Below are positions 1 through 7,505 of a stretch of DNA of 8,197 nucleotides, one piece after another. Source of the DNA: Chitinispirillaceae bacterium (GTDB taxonomy: Bacteria; Fibrobacterota; Chitinivibrionia; Chitinivibrionales; Chitinispirillaceae); contig JAFGOU010000407.1 in NCBI GenBank assembly GCA_016926315.1, positions 1 through 8,197 on the forward strand, written 5' to 3'. The position numbers were made by a program, and so were the translations under genes. Positions within the stretch are counted from its first letter, which is position 1. Every line of letters starts with the position of its first letter. Under the pieces are notes generated by a model. The model saw nothing but the letters and a program-made list of their open reading frames with translations. It made no database searches and had not been told where the DNA came from.

Positions 1-732
1 GCTGCCGACCGTTATGGCCGCATACGCCATCTCGCCCACGTCAATGCTCCCGGAATCGTCCAGGGGAGGCATGGCTGCGGTTTTTGAAAAATAGATGAGC
101 GTGTCCTGGCGGGAGCTTGCGGGCGCCCGGAGGGTCACCCAGGCAAATAGCGGCATGACCGAAATGCCCGTGGTATCTCCCGTTGAATCGACCATTATGG
201 TATCGACCGGTGTTCCCCGGGTATACATGATGCCGGCCACTCCCCTGAAACAGGTCCAGGAACCGATGGAGTCGGTCTCGACGACGATCGCATTGTTGTC
301 GTATTTGTCCGCCGCCTGATAGCTCCTGCCCGCAAGGGCGGTTACAAAACCGGGATCCGCATTCATGGCGGTTGCCCGCGCCTTGAAGGCGATCGATGAG
401 TCTCTTATGGCGAGGGCCAGGGCGACGGTATCGTCGAGCTGCGACGCAAGCGATACGATATCCCAGTCACGCGCCACGTAAAAACGGGCGGACTCGATGG
501 TCCATCCCTCCGGCGTGCCGACCGCGACATGGAGGCTGTCGCGAATGATGTCCATGTTTATCTTCCCGCCGTTGGTGATGTGTATGAACTGGTTGTAGAG
601 CGAGGCTTCAAACTGCTGTCCCTCGCTGACCCGGGCGGGGTGGTCGATGATGTTCATCGTGTCAAAACTGCATCCGATGCAGAGCAACAATGCCGTCCCG
701 GCGACAAGGGTTGAAGCAAGCCTGGTAGTCAT
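1..732 (-). CDS. Unrecognised lipoprotein, N-terminal part (runs off left edge)
   Basis: An uninterrupted minus-strand frame of 244 codons begins at the ATG at 732-730 and is still open at base 1, so the C-terminus lies outside the window. The product starts with a short basic segment (MTTR), a hydrophobic stretch and the sequence LLLCIGC, a lipobox-like site with Cys21 as the probable lipidated residue. Cys at -3 is unusual, while Gly at -1 is standard. The mature part is rich in Thr, Ser, Val, Asp and aromatic residues, with short alternating segments (for example VAVGTPEGWTIESARFYV) typical of beta-rich secreted or surface proteins. I do not recognise the family. It is transcribed divergently from the 1058-5191 operon and has its own promoter-like sequence at 803-831. 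The Shine-Dalgarno is weak (GCGGGG about 7 nt upstream). An exported lipoprotein is well supported; the function is unknown. Confidence 0.8.
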   Translation of the reverse strand, partial: MTTRLASTLVAGTALLLCIGCSFDTMNIIDHPARVSEGQQFEASLYNQFIHITNGGKINMDIIRDSLHVAVGTPEGWTIESARFYVARDWDIVSLASQLDDTVALALAIRDSSIAFKARATAMNADPGFVTALAGRSYQAADKYDNNAIVVETDSIGSWTCFRGVAGIMYTRGTPVDTIMVDSTGDTTGISVMPLFAWVTLRAPASSRQDTLIYFSKTAAMPPLDDSGSIDVGEMAYAAITVGS

Positions 733-802
733 AGTATACCCCGCTTTCGATGATGATGAGGAGTGGATGGAGCATCCCGACGGATTATCGATCCTGCACC
801 CT

Positions 803-831
803 ATTATATCAATACAGTGGAGAAAAAACAA
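803..831 (-). promoter_or_regulatory. Sigma-70-like promoter with extended -10 for the left lipoprotein gene
   Basis: Read on the minus strand, TTGTTT (831-826) is followed by exactly 17 bases and then a perfect TATAAT (808-803). The TATAAT is preceded by TGA, giving the extended -10 form TGnTATAAT. The -35 matches consensus only in its TTG half, which fits compensation by the extended -10. Transcription would start near 796-797, leaving a 5' leader of about 65 nt before the ATG at 732. This is pattern evidence only. Confidence 0.6.
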
Positions 832-984
832 CTCCGATTACCGGGAATCAAAGCTTGTTGAGCGATACATCGAACGGGTTGAGGTGTGCCCGAATGGCAC
901 ATCGAAGCGGGCAAGAGGGAACGTCAAAAAATGAAAGGCACGCCAATTTTTTTCACTTGCCGCCGATTTCCCTTTAAAAGACCC

Positions 985-1011
985 GTTGTTTTTTACTATC
1001 TTAGTAACAAC
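985..1011. repeat. Inverted repeat, operator-like, upstream of the operon
   Basis: TTACTA (993-998) and TAGTAA (1002-1007) are perfect inverted copies around the three bases TCT. They are flanked by GTTG (985-988) and CAAC (1008-1011), which are also complementary if four T's are allowed to bulge. The site ends about 47 bp before the ATG of the lipoprotein gene, where a regulator operator or a leader hairpin would be expected. It is short enough to be chance, and no regulator is encoded in the window. Confidence 0.3.
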
Positions 1012-1057
1012 CCGGACATCTTCAATTACCCTTCCACGCCCAAACAAAGGAGTCGTG

Positions 1058-3442
1058 ATGCGAATAAAAGTTCTATCCCTAGCCATGGCGCTTGTTTTGA
1101 TGAACTGCGCCGCCTATAAGCAGATCAAGCCAAAACCCGCCCTTTCAAGCCAGGAATCGGGGTATATCGAACTTAAAAAGGGGAAGAAAAACCTTTCGGT
1201 CAATAAAAACAAGAAATATTTCATCACTTTTCCGGCCCCCCAGGAAGACCACTTTTACCTGGTGGTCACCTCGCCGCTCAAGCAGAAATTCGCCACCTAC
1301 CTTACCCCTGAATTAACAAAGAAAAAGACCCCGGGACCGAAAATCGAGGATGAAACCTGGGGTCCGGACAGCATGAGCGTCTACCCGGTCGATAAAAGCC
1401 ACCCCTCCTACTACCTGCTCCTGGAAAATGTGGGGGAAAAGATAAAGGACCTGCCGCTTAACTATCGCTATACCCCCCAGTGGCGTTTCAAGTTCGAGGG
1501 AAAGCATGCCATTTACAGGGAAACGCTGGCAAAAAACCGTGTCGACCGGGGCGTCTATAACGGCATCGGCACCACGCAGAAACTCGACGGTTTCAATTTT
1601 GAGCTCGTCATGGACTCCGTGGCCAGGCATACCGGTGAGCTTAAGACGCTCGAAAAGGAGCTCATGGCTCTCGAGAGCATCTTCCCTTCCGGTATCGTCA
1701 ACTCGACCGATGTGGCGTACCTGAATTACAAGAAACTCAAGAAGGAGCTCGACGAGGAGATCGTTTTCCAGAAAAACTATTCGGCAGTTCTCGGATTTTT
1801 TCATAAGGAATATCAGACACGCGGCAATATGTTTACCTTTCTTGGGTTCGTGGAAGATTTCATCGTCTATTTTTCGCAAAAGAACGGGCTGCCCGACCAC
1901 ATCGTCAAGGAATCCCGCGAATATCTGCAGAAACGGTTTGCCGAAGTGCCGGCCTTCTACGGCGAGAGGCTCAAGACAAAAGACGATGCCGCTCCTTTTG
2001 ATACCAACTATTTCAGGATCGGCGCGGTGCGCCGTCTCGATACGCTGCACCAGGTCTCCGGCGTCGCACCGACTCCGGAAATGAGCGCGCTGATTAAGTT
2101 CATGACCGATTATGATGCCAAAGCCCTGGCCATGCAGGGGATAAAGGATTCTCTTGCCGTCGTGGCCCGGTTCGTGAAGGACGGGCCAAACCTTCCCGCG
2201 GATGATTTCTTCGGGAAGGTGAATAAACGTGTTGACGGTATCGAAAAGGCCATTCCCACGGGAATCGACAAATCGTACGGAAAATATAGCGAGCTCGCCT
2301 GCTCGAAGAAACTCAATGAAGCGATCGGCGTGTTGAATACCGACGTGTTGAAGCAGCTCGCACAGTATCGCGCCGCCGAGGAACTGGTTATCCAGCTTAA
2401 TATCCTGAGGGCTGGACGGGATTTCAGCGCCATGATCGGGCTGCTCAGGCAGAAACCGGAGATGACGTTTCTCATCGATAAATACCGCGAACTCGACAAA
2501 ATGTCGATCGACGAACAGACCAAGGCCATCAGGACCGCGCTTGGCGGTAATGCCTGGCGTGAATCCGAGACCCATCTCAAAAATCTGCACGCCGACCAGA
2601 ATTTCATTGATCCGGCGATGCTGCAGGTCAAATCATCGGCCGTACAGGATTATGAAGACTCTCTTTATACAAAGGTGGATAAGGTAACCCGGGTGAACGT
2701 GACGAAATTTCTTGATGAAAAAATAAACCAGTTCGAAAATATCGATTCGCTGTATGCCGATTCGGTGTTTCTGCCGGTGTACGACATCACCTTTTCATCG
2801 GGCAGCCGGAAAGACCTGGCCGAACGCAAGGCCGCGCTCGTCGCGGACCTGCTCAAGATGAAGGACAACGAGTTTCCGGCGCGGGCGGTCAAGCTGCTGT
2901 ACGATCAGTTCCTCAAGACCCCCGATGATAACGGCGTGCTCAAGGCGCGGGCCATTGTGGCGCACGGGAATTACTACAAGGGCAACGACGACGAGATCAA
3001 GATACGCATCGCCGAGGCCGACCCGCTCAGGGCGAAGTGGATCGTCAATCCCAAGGAGTATCGCCGGGTGTTCGTGGTGCCGGTGACCGATAACCGCAAG
3101 GGGAAGAACAAGTACATCGTCCGCTTTAACGTGAAGCTGAAAAAAGAAGAGGCGGTTTTTCCGGTGTACGACGTGAACATCAAGCTGCCCAAGGAGGTCG
3201 CCCAGAACGCGGCAACCGAGCAATGGTACGACCAGATCAGCGTCAACAAGGTGCCGCTCAAGAACGAAGGCCGGTTCACCATCACCGCCCCGACCGCGGC
3301 AAACAACTTCGAAACACAAATGACGCCCGTGCAGATGAACAAGGACAAGGCCAACGTTCTTGAGATCGTTTTTCATTATCCGGCATTCAAGGTGCTTCAG
3401 ATAAGCGTCATGGTCCAAAAACCCATCATCAAGAAAAACTGA
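1058..3442 (+). CDS. Large helical lipoprotein, family unknown
   Basis: The start is the ATG at 1058. It has AAGGAG at 1047-1052 five bases upstream, and it begins a lipoprotein leader MRIKVLSLAMALVLMNC; the frame is open further upstream, but without these signals. The product is 794 aa. The lipobox is LMNC with Cys17, and Asn at -1 is a relaxed form seen in some lineages such as spirochaetes. A lysine-rich linker follows. Residues about 34-90 look beta-rich. The middle (roughly 180-640) is predominantly charged and helical with coiled-coil-like heptads (KTLEKELMALE, YKKLKKELDEE). The last 125 residues or so (from about 668, YRRVFVVPV) look like a separate beta-rich domain. No catalytic motif is recognised. 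The next gene follows 12 bp after the stop, so the two are almost certainly cotranscribed. Likely location is the periplasmic face of an envelope membrane or the cell surface. The role is unknown; a scaffold or partner of the downstream binding-protein-like product is an inference. Confidence 0.85.
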   Translation: MRIKVLSLAMALVLMNCAAYKQIKPKPALSSQESGYIELKKGKKNLSVNKNKKYFITFPAPQEDHFYLVVTSPLKQKFATYLTPELTKKKTPGPKIEDETWGPDSMSVYPVDKSHPSYYLLLENVGEKIKDLPLNYRYTPQWRFKFEGKHAIYRETLAKNRVDRGVYNGIGTTQKLDGFNFELVMDSVARHTGELKTLEKELMALESIFPSGIVNSTDVAYLNYKKLKKELDEEIVFQKNYSAVLGFFHKEYQTRGNMFTFLGFVEDFIVYFSQKNGLPDHIVKESREYLQKRFAEVPAFYGERLKTKDDAAPFDTNYFRIGAVRRLDTLHQVSGVAPTPEMSALIKFMTDYDAKALAMQGIKDSLAVVARFVKDGPNLPADDFFGKVNKRVDGIEKAIPTGIDKSYGKYSELACSKKLNEAIGVLNTDVLKQLAQYRAAEELVIQLNILRAGRDFSAMIGLLRQKPEMTFLIDKYRELDKMSIDEQTKAIRTALGGNAWRESETHLKNLHADQNFIDPAMLQVKSSAVQDYEDSLYTKVDKVTRVNVTKFLDEKINQFENIDSLYADSVFLPVYDITFSSGSRKDLAERKAALVADLLKMKDNEFPARAVKLLYDQFLKTPDDNGVLKARAIVAHGNYYKGNDDEIKIRIAEADPLRAKWIVNPKEYRRVFVVPVTDNRKGKNKYIVRFNVKLKKEEAVFPVYDVNIKLPKEVAQNAATEQWYDQISVNKVPLKNEGRFTITAPTAANNFETQMTPVQMNKDKANVLEIVFHYPAFKVLQISVMVQKPIIKKN

Positions 3443-3454
3443 CAGGAGAAAAAT

Positions 3455-5191
3455 ATGAAAAAGACCATTCTGGGAATCGTCATCGGCCTTATCGTACTCG
3501 TCGGCGCCGGCGCGCTGTACTGGTTTGTATTCAGAAAGGACCTCAGCGGCCAGATCATCATTCCCTATATCGCCCACCAGAAACCAAAAGTCGACCCCCA
3601 TGTGCCGAGTTCGGTGCCGATCGCCGACAAACTCGACGAAGTCCTTTTCGACGGCCTGTTTAACGTGTCGGCAAGCCCCAGCGGCGTCATCTACGAAAAC
3701 GGCCTTGGCGAATACATCGGCATGGACCAGAAGAACCTGGTGACCATCCGCCTCAAACCGAATCGCAAATGGCATTCGAGTTTTTCCGTGACCATGGAAA
3801 AGGAAAAGGTCGCGGTTGCGGAAAAGGAACAGGCGGTTTTCACGGCGCAGGACCTCAAGTTTACGCTCAGCCGTATTCAGAAACTGGGAAGCCTTTCCCC
3901 GGATTACATTCTTGTTTCCCAGGCGGTGCCTGATTTCAGTTTTTCGGGGCCCAACGAGAACGACGAAATCCAGTTCCAGTTCCGCGGCGACCGGGTGTGG
4001 AGCCAGGACGATGTCAAGGAGATCCTTTCATTCAAGGTCCTGCCGGCGGAGGGCGACATGGAAGCGTCCCAGTATACTTCCGGTACCGGTCCCTATCTTT
4101 TGTGCGGCGAATACGAAGACCGTATCTTTTTCCAGAACGTTCCCGGCGGCGGCGCGATCGTTCCCGGCCTTGTGCTCAAGCCGTTCATCGATAACAGCAC
4201 CTATACGACGGAACTGAAAAACAAGAACATCAACGCGCTGTTGTCGACGCCGTTCGGCGCGAAGTCGCCCATTCTGCGTGACAGCGCCCAGTTTTTTTAT
4301 AAGTCGAGTATCGCCACCTGTTTCTTCTCGCTCTATTTCAACACGCAGCGGCTTTCCCTCGAACAGCGCACGGCGGTCCGAAAGCTCCTGAACAACAAGA
4401 TGCTCATGAACCGGTTTTTCAAGATCGGGACGCCGCAGCAGCGCAATATCGCCAACTACCGCGGCGAGGGCAATAATTACGATGAGTACCTGAATTACAG
4501 CGTGTTCCCCACGACAACCTACTACATCGAGGAAGAGATCGTCAAGCCGCCGAAGGAACAGACTGAAGGCGATCTTTCGGTGCTTACCGATACCGTGCGG
4601 GTTCAGACCTGCCTGAATTTCGATTTTCGCGAGGAGCTCTCCGACCTGGTGGAGATCATGAACGACCCCGCCGTATTTCACGGAAAGATAAAGGCAACGG
4701 CGGTTTCCAACGACGAGATCGCACAGGGAAATTACGACGCGGTCCTGGTCGCATCGACCGGCTACCGGTCCAACTTCCTGTTCGACCTGTATAACGTGTT
4801 CCTGCGCGAGCCCGATTTCAGCGCGTACAAGGTCAACCTGCAGACCGCCTTCGACCGAAAGGGAAAACAGGTGATAAGCGAACAGTCGTTATCTGATGAC
4901 AAGAACTTTTTCCGGCTCGACCTGGGAAAAGACTCTCCTGAACGCGCCGATGCAAAGCAGCTTCTCGAGTACGTCTACCTGTTCATGTCGTCGCGGGAAA
5001 TCGGCGACAAGCAGCAGGGCGCGATTCTCATCGATCAACTCGAAGCAAAACTCTGCCTGGGCGGATGGCTTTTCTCGCTGCCGTCGCTCGCCTATATGAG
5101 CACCCAGTTCGATGCGGGTACGATCGAAATGTACGGCACTGCATCGCAGCTTTCAACCATCGAAAAGTGGCAGGAGAAGAAGAAGAAATAG
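3455..5191 (+). CDS. Membrane-anchored divergent family 5 solute-binding protein
   Basis: The ATG at 3455 has AGGAGAA at 3444-3450 upstream and follows the preceding stop by 12 bp. The 578 aa product begins with a strongly hydrophobic segment (residues about 4-26) followed by RK. It has no signal-peptidase or lipobox site, so it is probably tethered with its body outside the cytoplasm. Hallmarks of the oligopeptide/dipeptide/nickel binding-protein family (SBP_bac_5) appear in the usual order: VTIRLKPNRKWHSS (about 96-109), FTAQDLKFTLSRI (129-141, family form 'vtAeDVvfTler'), SGTGPYLL (209-216, family 'GTGPY'), and FSLYFNTQRL with EQRTAVRKLLN (291-313, family 'fNt ... vRqAln'). A charged insert (EKEKVAVAEKEQ, about 115-126) separates the first two. 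The C-terminus ends in a lysine run. No permease or ATPase genes lie beside it. It could bind a peptide-like ligand for sensing, or be a repurposed fold. The family call is fairly sure; the ligand is unknown. Confidence 0.75.
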   Translation: MKKTILGIVIGLIVLVGAGALYWFVFRKDLSGQIIIPYIAHQKPKVDPHVPSSVPIADKLDEVLFDGLFNVSASPSGVIYENGLGEYIGMDQKNLVTIRLKPNRKWHSSFSVTMEKEKVAVAEKEQAVFTAQDLKFTLSRIQKLGSLSPDYILVSQAVPDFSFSGPNENDEIQFQFRGDRVWSQDDVKEILSFKVLPAEGDMEASQYTSGTGPYLLCGEYEDRIFFQNVPGGGAIVPGLVLKPFIDNSTYTTELKNKNINALLSTPFGAKSPILRDSAQFFYKSSIATCFFSLYFNTQRLSLEQRTAVRKLLNNKMLMNRFFKIGTPQQRNIANYRGEGNNYDEYLNYSVFPTTTYYIEEEIVKPPKEQTEGDLSVLTDTVRVQTCLNFDFREELSDLVEIMNDPAVFHGKIKATAVSNDEIAQGNYDAVLVASTGYRSNFLFDLYNVFLREPDFSAYKVNLQTAFDRKGKQVISEQSLSDDKNFFRLDLGKDSPERADAKQLLEYVYLFMSSREIGDKQQGAILIDQLEAKLCLGGWLFSLPSLAYMSTQFDAGTIEMYGTASQLSTIEKWQEKKKK

Positions 5192-5203
5192 GGAATTATC
5201 AGC

Positions 5204-5237
5204 CGTGCAGGGGCGAAATGATTTTCGCCCCTGCACG
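5204..5237. terminator. Perfect 15-bp hairpin after the operon
   Basis: Bases 5204-5218 (CGTGCAGGGGCGAAA) are exactly complementary to 5223-5237, with a 4-nt TGAT loop. The hairpin begins 13 bp after the stop of the binding-protein gene. Position and stability suggest transcription termination or 3'-end protection. However, no T-tract follows (the next bases are TGACCCC), so it is not a classical intrinsic terminator. Its GGGGCGAA/TTCGCCCC core resembles palindromes that recur in many bacterial genomes, so it may instead be a dispersed repeat unit. Confidence 0.55.
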
Positions 5238-5320
5238 TGACCCCGATGAGCCATAGAGGCCGCGCACTCCCGAATCCGGCTTCTATTGTCCCCCCGCCGG
5301 TCCCCATATATTTTATCTTC

Positions 5321-6208
5321 ATGAGAAATCGAAGATTCTTCCTGCCGCTTATTTCTGCCGTCCTGTGCGCGCCCGCCATCGTTTCCGCGCAGGCCCGCGC
5401 CGATTTTTATCTGGTGACCGACCCCTCGGTCTATACCATTTACGACCAGTATCAGCAGCAGCTCCCTGCTGATGCGCAGCGGCGGTTCCTGCCCGGGTCC
5501 CCGTTCCGGATCATCGAAAAGGACGTCGTCCTCGGCGACCAGATATCACGGGCGCTCAAGTTCGGCTTCGGCAGGGAGGTGTTTTACCTGATCAGGGAGG
5601 ACAAGGACATTTTCGCCGGCGAAAAAAACCGGTCCAATCGAAAGCTGCTTACAGGCTGCGAGCCGTTCGGCGACACTGTCGAGCTGCTTACCGACGGCAC
5701 AAGGGTCGTTGCCGCATCGGGAAAGACGATTGCGGCCGGCAAGGGTGAGCGGCTCCAGCGTATTTTCCGGAACCAAGGGCGGTACTATGTCCTGACCCTG
5801 GACGGTCAGGAAAAGATATTCGGCTGGAGCGCGCTTGAACCGAAAAGCTCCTGGAAAATATCCGGAAACGCGAAGACTACGGTCATGGGAAGCGATACGC
5901 TTATCCCTGACGACCTGAAAAAACGGGTCGTCAGACGGATCGAACAGGCAAACGAATCCTATAAAGCGGTATTCTCACATTTCAGCAGCCATACCCGCGA
6001 TGAAAAAACGGTTCCCCGCTGGCGGTTCGAACATACCGCTGGTACTCTGCGGTGTACCCTTGCCGGACCCTACCGGAACACCGGTGAAATCGCGCACAGC
6101 ACCCGTTACCTGCAGCGCGATATCGAAACCATGCTTCTGGGTACCGGTTTCTGGCTTACCTATGAAGACGGAACCTTTCTGATCAGCAGGGAGGCGGGGG
6201 AGAAGTAG
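5321..6208 (+). CDS. Exported protein with SH3-like segment, family unknown
   Basis: The frame is open from 5237, but the ATG at 5321 is preferred because it begins a clear Sec signal peptide: MRNRRF, a hydrophobic core (FLPLISAVLCAPAIV), and a probable cleavage site around VSAQA, residues 20-25. The preprotein is 295 aa. The first mature part (DFYLVTDPSVYTIY, then PGSPFRIIEKDVVLGDQ) and the segment DGTRVVAASG to EKIFGWSAL look like small beta-barrel, SH3-like units: short strands, a GxYYVL strand, and a terminal GW-(S/A)-L. The C-terminal third is mixed alpha/beta and ends FWLTYEDGTFLISRE. I do not recognise the whole protein. No Shine-Dalgarno precedes the ATG. It is on the same strand as the operon but separated from it by 129 bp and a hairpin, so it is probably a separate unit. 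It converges on the minus-strand gene that ends 23 bp downstream. A periplasmic or secreted location is likely; the function is unknown. Confidence 0.75.
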   Translation: MRNRRFFLPLISAVLCAPAIVSAQARADFYLVTDPSVYTIYDQYQQQLPADAQRRFLPGSPFRIIEKDVVLGDQISRALKFGFGREVFYLIREDKDIFAGEKNRSNRKLLTGCEPFGDTVELLTDGTRVVAASGKTIAAGKGERLQRIFRNQGRYYVLTLDGQEKIFGWSALEPKSSWKISGNAKTTVMGSDTLIPDDLKKRVVRRIEQANESYKAVFSHFSSHTRDEKTVPRWRFEHTAGTLRCTLAGPYRNTGEIAHSTRYLQRDIETMLLGTGFWLTYEDGTFLISREAGEK

Positions 6209-6231
6209 GTTCGTGCCTTGAAGGAGTATGG

Positions 6232-7272
6232 TTACTCATCCTTGAAATACTCCGGATCGTCGAGAAGACTGTCGCGTACGAAGTCTATTTTATCCTTCCA
6301 GAGAGCGATAAGCGCGGGGGGGGCGCTGTTTTCCGACGACGGTTTGTTCAAACGCTCCTTGTTGTTGACATAGAGATTCTTGTACGAACTCGTGTAAATC
6401 TTCGCCTTGCGCGCCTCGCCGAGTTTTACCGACAGCGCGACGATCAGGTAAAGCAGCTGTATTTCGATATCTTCCGCGGGACATTCTGAGCGCCTGAAGG
6501 ACTCTTCGAAACAGGAAAGCGCGGTACGGAGAATTTCCAGGTTGTTTTTTTTGCCGTCTTTCATGATCTTGGCGATGCGTAGCGCGTAGGAGCCCTGTTT
6601 GTAATACGCATACGGCAGGTCATGCCATGCCTCTGTTTTCGCTCGCGCGATGGCCAGCCGATAGCTGTCAATGGCTGCCTGGTCGATTCTTGGCCTGTTA
6701 AAATACGCGGCATAGTTCGTAATGCCGCTGAGCATTCTTCTCCGTTCACCGATCATTTCCTGCAGGGTGATGATGATGTTGCTGGTAAGAGCGCTCTTGA
6801 TTTCATTGGTTTTGTCGGTAGCCGGACGCGAAAAGTCCTTCTTGTCCGGAGAGGCGAACAGGCAGCGCGGACACACGGTAACGCTCAGAAGCGTAAAATC
6901 CACGGTGCGGTAGCCGCCCGCCCCTTTATAGAGGGGCACGAGAAACCTGTTCTGTGATACGGCCTGCGACTTGGCACGCAGTTCATAACCGCTGATACCG
7001 GTCTGGCCGCATACCGGGCAGACAAACGAAATGGTGAAAATCGGGTCGTCACCTTCCCCGTCGTTCTGCTCCCTCCGGCAAGAACGGAGTGCAACCTCAT
7101 GGTTGAACTCATTCACGAACGGAGCCTCGATGACCGGGCCGTAGCGTCGAAGGTACTCCAGTACCTTGGCATCGTCCCTGAATACCAGAAACAGGCGTTT
7201 TTTTATTTCAGCGGCGTTGATGGTCATGGTCTTGTCGTCTGATGGCGATATGCGGGTTTTTAACGTACCCAT
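6232..7272 (-). CDS. DUF2225-like protein with paired CxxC motifs
   Basis: The start is taken as the ATG at 7272-7270, giving 346 aa. The frame extends to a TTG at 7314, and a later ATG at 7227 is also possible; none has a strong ribosome-binding site. Two zinc-knuckle-like pairs are present, CPVC (Cys85/Cys88) and CPRC (Cys134/Cys137). They are separated by a segment with aromatic and basic residues, as in DUF2225 proteins, where the Cys-rich part is followed by TPR-like helices. Here residues about 150-330 are helical with repeat-like pieces (AYYKQGSYALRIAKIM, ALSCFEESFRRSEC, LLYLIVALSVKLGEARKAKIYTS), consistent with TPR-type helical pairs. There is no signal peptide, so it is probably cytoplasmic. 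The biochemical role of DUF2225 proteins is not established as far as I know. It is convergent with the exported-protein gene, with a 23-bp gap. The family assignment rests on motif layout and is moderately sure. Confidence 0.75.
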   Translation of the reverse strand: MGTLKTRISPSDDKTMTINAAEIKKRLFLVFRDDAKVLEYLRRYGPVIEAPFVNEFNHEVALRSCRREQNDGEGDDPIFTISFVCPVCGQTGISGYELRAKSQAVSQNRFLVPLYKGAGGYRTVDFTLLSVTVCPRCLFASPDKKDFSRPATDKTNEIKSALTSNIIITLQEMIGERRRMLSGITNYAAYFNRPRIDQAAIDSYRLAIARAKTEAWHDLPYAYYKQGSYALRIAKIMKDGKKNNLEILRTALSCFEESFRRSECPAEDIEIQLLYLIVALSVKLGEARKAKIYTSSYKNLYVNNKERLNKPSSENSAPPALIALWKDKIDFVRDSLLDDPEYFKDE

Positions 7273-7436
7273 TCTGATTATCCCATGACGCTGTGGGTTT
7301 TTCAACCGGCGCAAAAACAGGGTATCTCAAGGCTGGGACGGAGGTCGTATTTTTTTACAGCATCAATGCGTTTATTATCAAATTGTACACCCCAACCTGG
7401 CATAGCCAGAACCAAAAAAGCGGGCACGCGGATCCC

Positions 7437-7482
7437 TCCCTTCGTCAGGCTCAGGGTAAACTAAGCTCGGGACAAGTTACGG
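7437..7482. repeat. Degenerate dispersed repeat of the CAGGCTCAGG type
   Basis: The stretch contains CTTCGTCAGGCTCAGGGTAA followed by AAGCTCGGGACAAG. From general knowledge, CTTCG(A/G)CAGGCTCAGG with a nearby AAGCTC-GACAAG partner is a short intergenic repeat seen in many bacterial genomes, and its translation RQAQGKLS is a frequent false protein. This copy departs from the usual form at a few bases. The assignment is from memory of the motif; copy number in this genome cannot be seen here. Confidence 0.5.
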
Positions 7483-7486
7483 AAAA

Positions 7487-7505
7487 ACGGATTTTCACGG
7501 ATCAG
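7487..7505. repeat. ACGGATTTTCACGGAT motif beside GxxExxY gene
   Basis: Bases 7487-7505 contain CGGAT twice, spaced by TTTCA. Motifs of this kind (ACGGATTTTCACGGAT) often border GxxExxY genes in other bacteria, as I recall, and here the motif ends 8 bp beyond the GxxExxY stop codon. It may be part of a mobile cassette border or a recurring flank. It is short and its function is unknown. Confidence 0.35.

Larger units (their letters stand above)
733..1057. other. Divergent intergenic region
   Basis: This is the 325-bp spacer between the minus-strand lipoprotein gene and the plus-strand operon. It holds the minus-strand promoter at 803-831 and an inverted repeat at 985-1011. Short open frames here (up to about 95 codons) lack start signals and look non-coding. 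I could not assign a convincing -10/-35 pair for the plus-strand operon. Weak candidates are TTTAAA at 974-979 or TACTAT at 994-999. No RNA gene was recognised. Confidence 0.5.

Noticed and set aside
529..977. Small plus-strand open frames over the start of the left lipoprotein gene and the intergenic region
   Set aside because: They have no ribosome-binding sites and conflict with the minus-strand lipoprotein leader and its promoter.
1313..2590. 425-codon open frame antisense to the lipoprotein gene
   Set aside because: It lies wholly inside a better gene with a Shine-Dalgarno, a leader peptide and sensible domains. Its translation is rich in His, Arg and Gly without domain order, as expected for the antisense frame of GC-rich coding DNA.
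2795..3775. 326-codon antisense open frame spanning the junction of the two operon genes
   Set aside because: It overlaps both genes and their intergenic Shine-Dalgarno. Its composition (His/Asp/Val/Leu-rich, no motifs) is that of an antisense shadow.
4028..4681. 217-codon antisense open frame within the solute-binding-protein gene
   Set aside because: The sense strand carries ordered family 5 motifs through this region, whereas the antisense product shows no recognisable feature.
6223..6253. Inverted repeat GGAGTAT/ATACTCC between the convergent genes as a bidirectional terminator
   Set aside because: The stem is only 7 bp with a 17-base loop and lies partly in the coding end of the DUF2225-like gene. 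There is no T-tract, so support is too weak.
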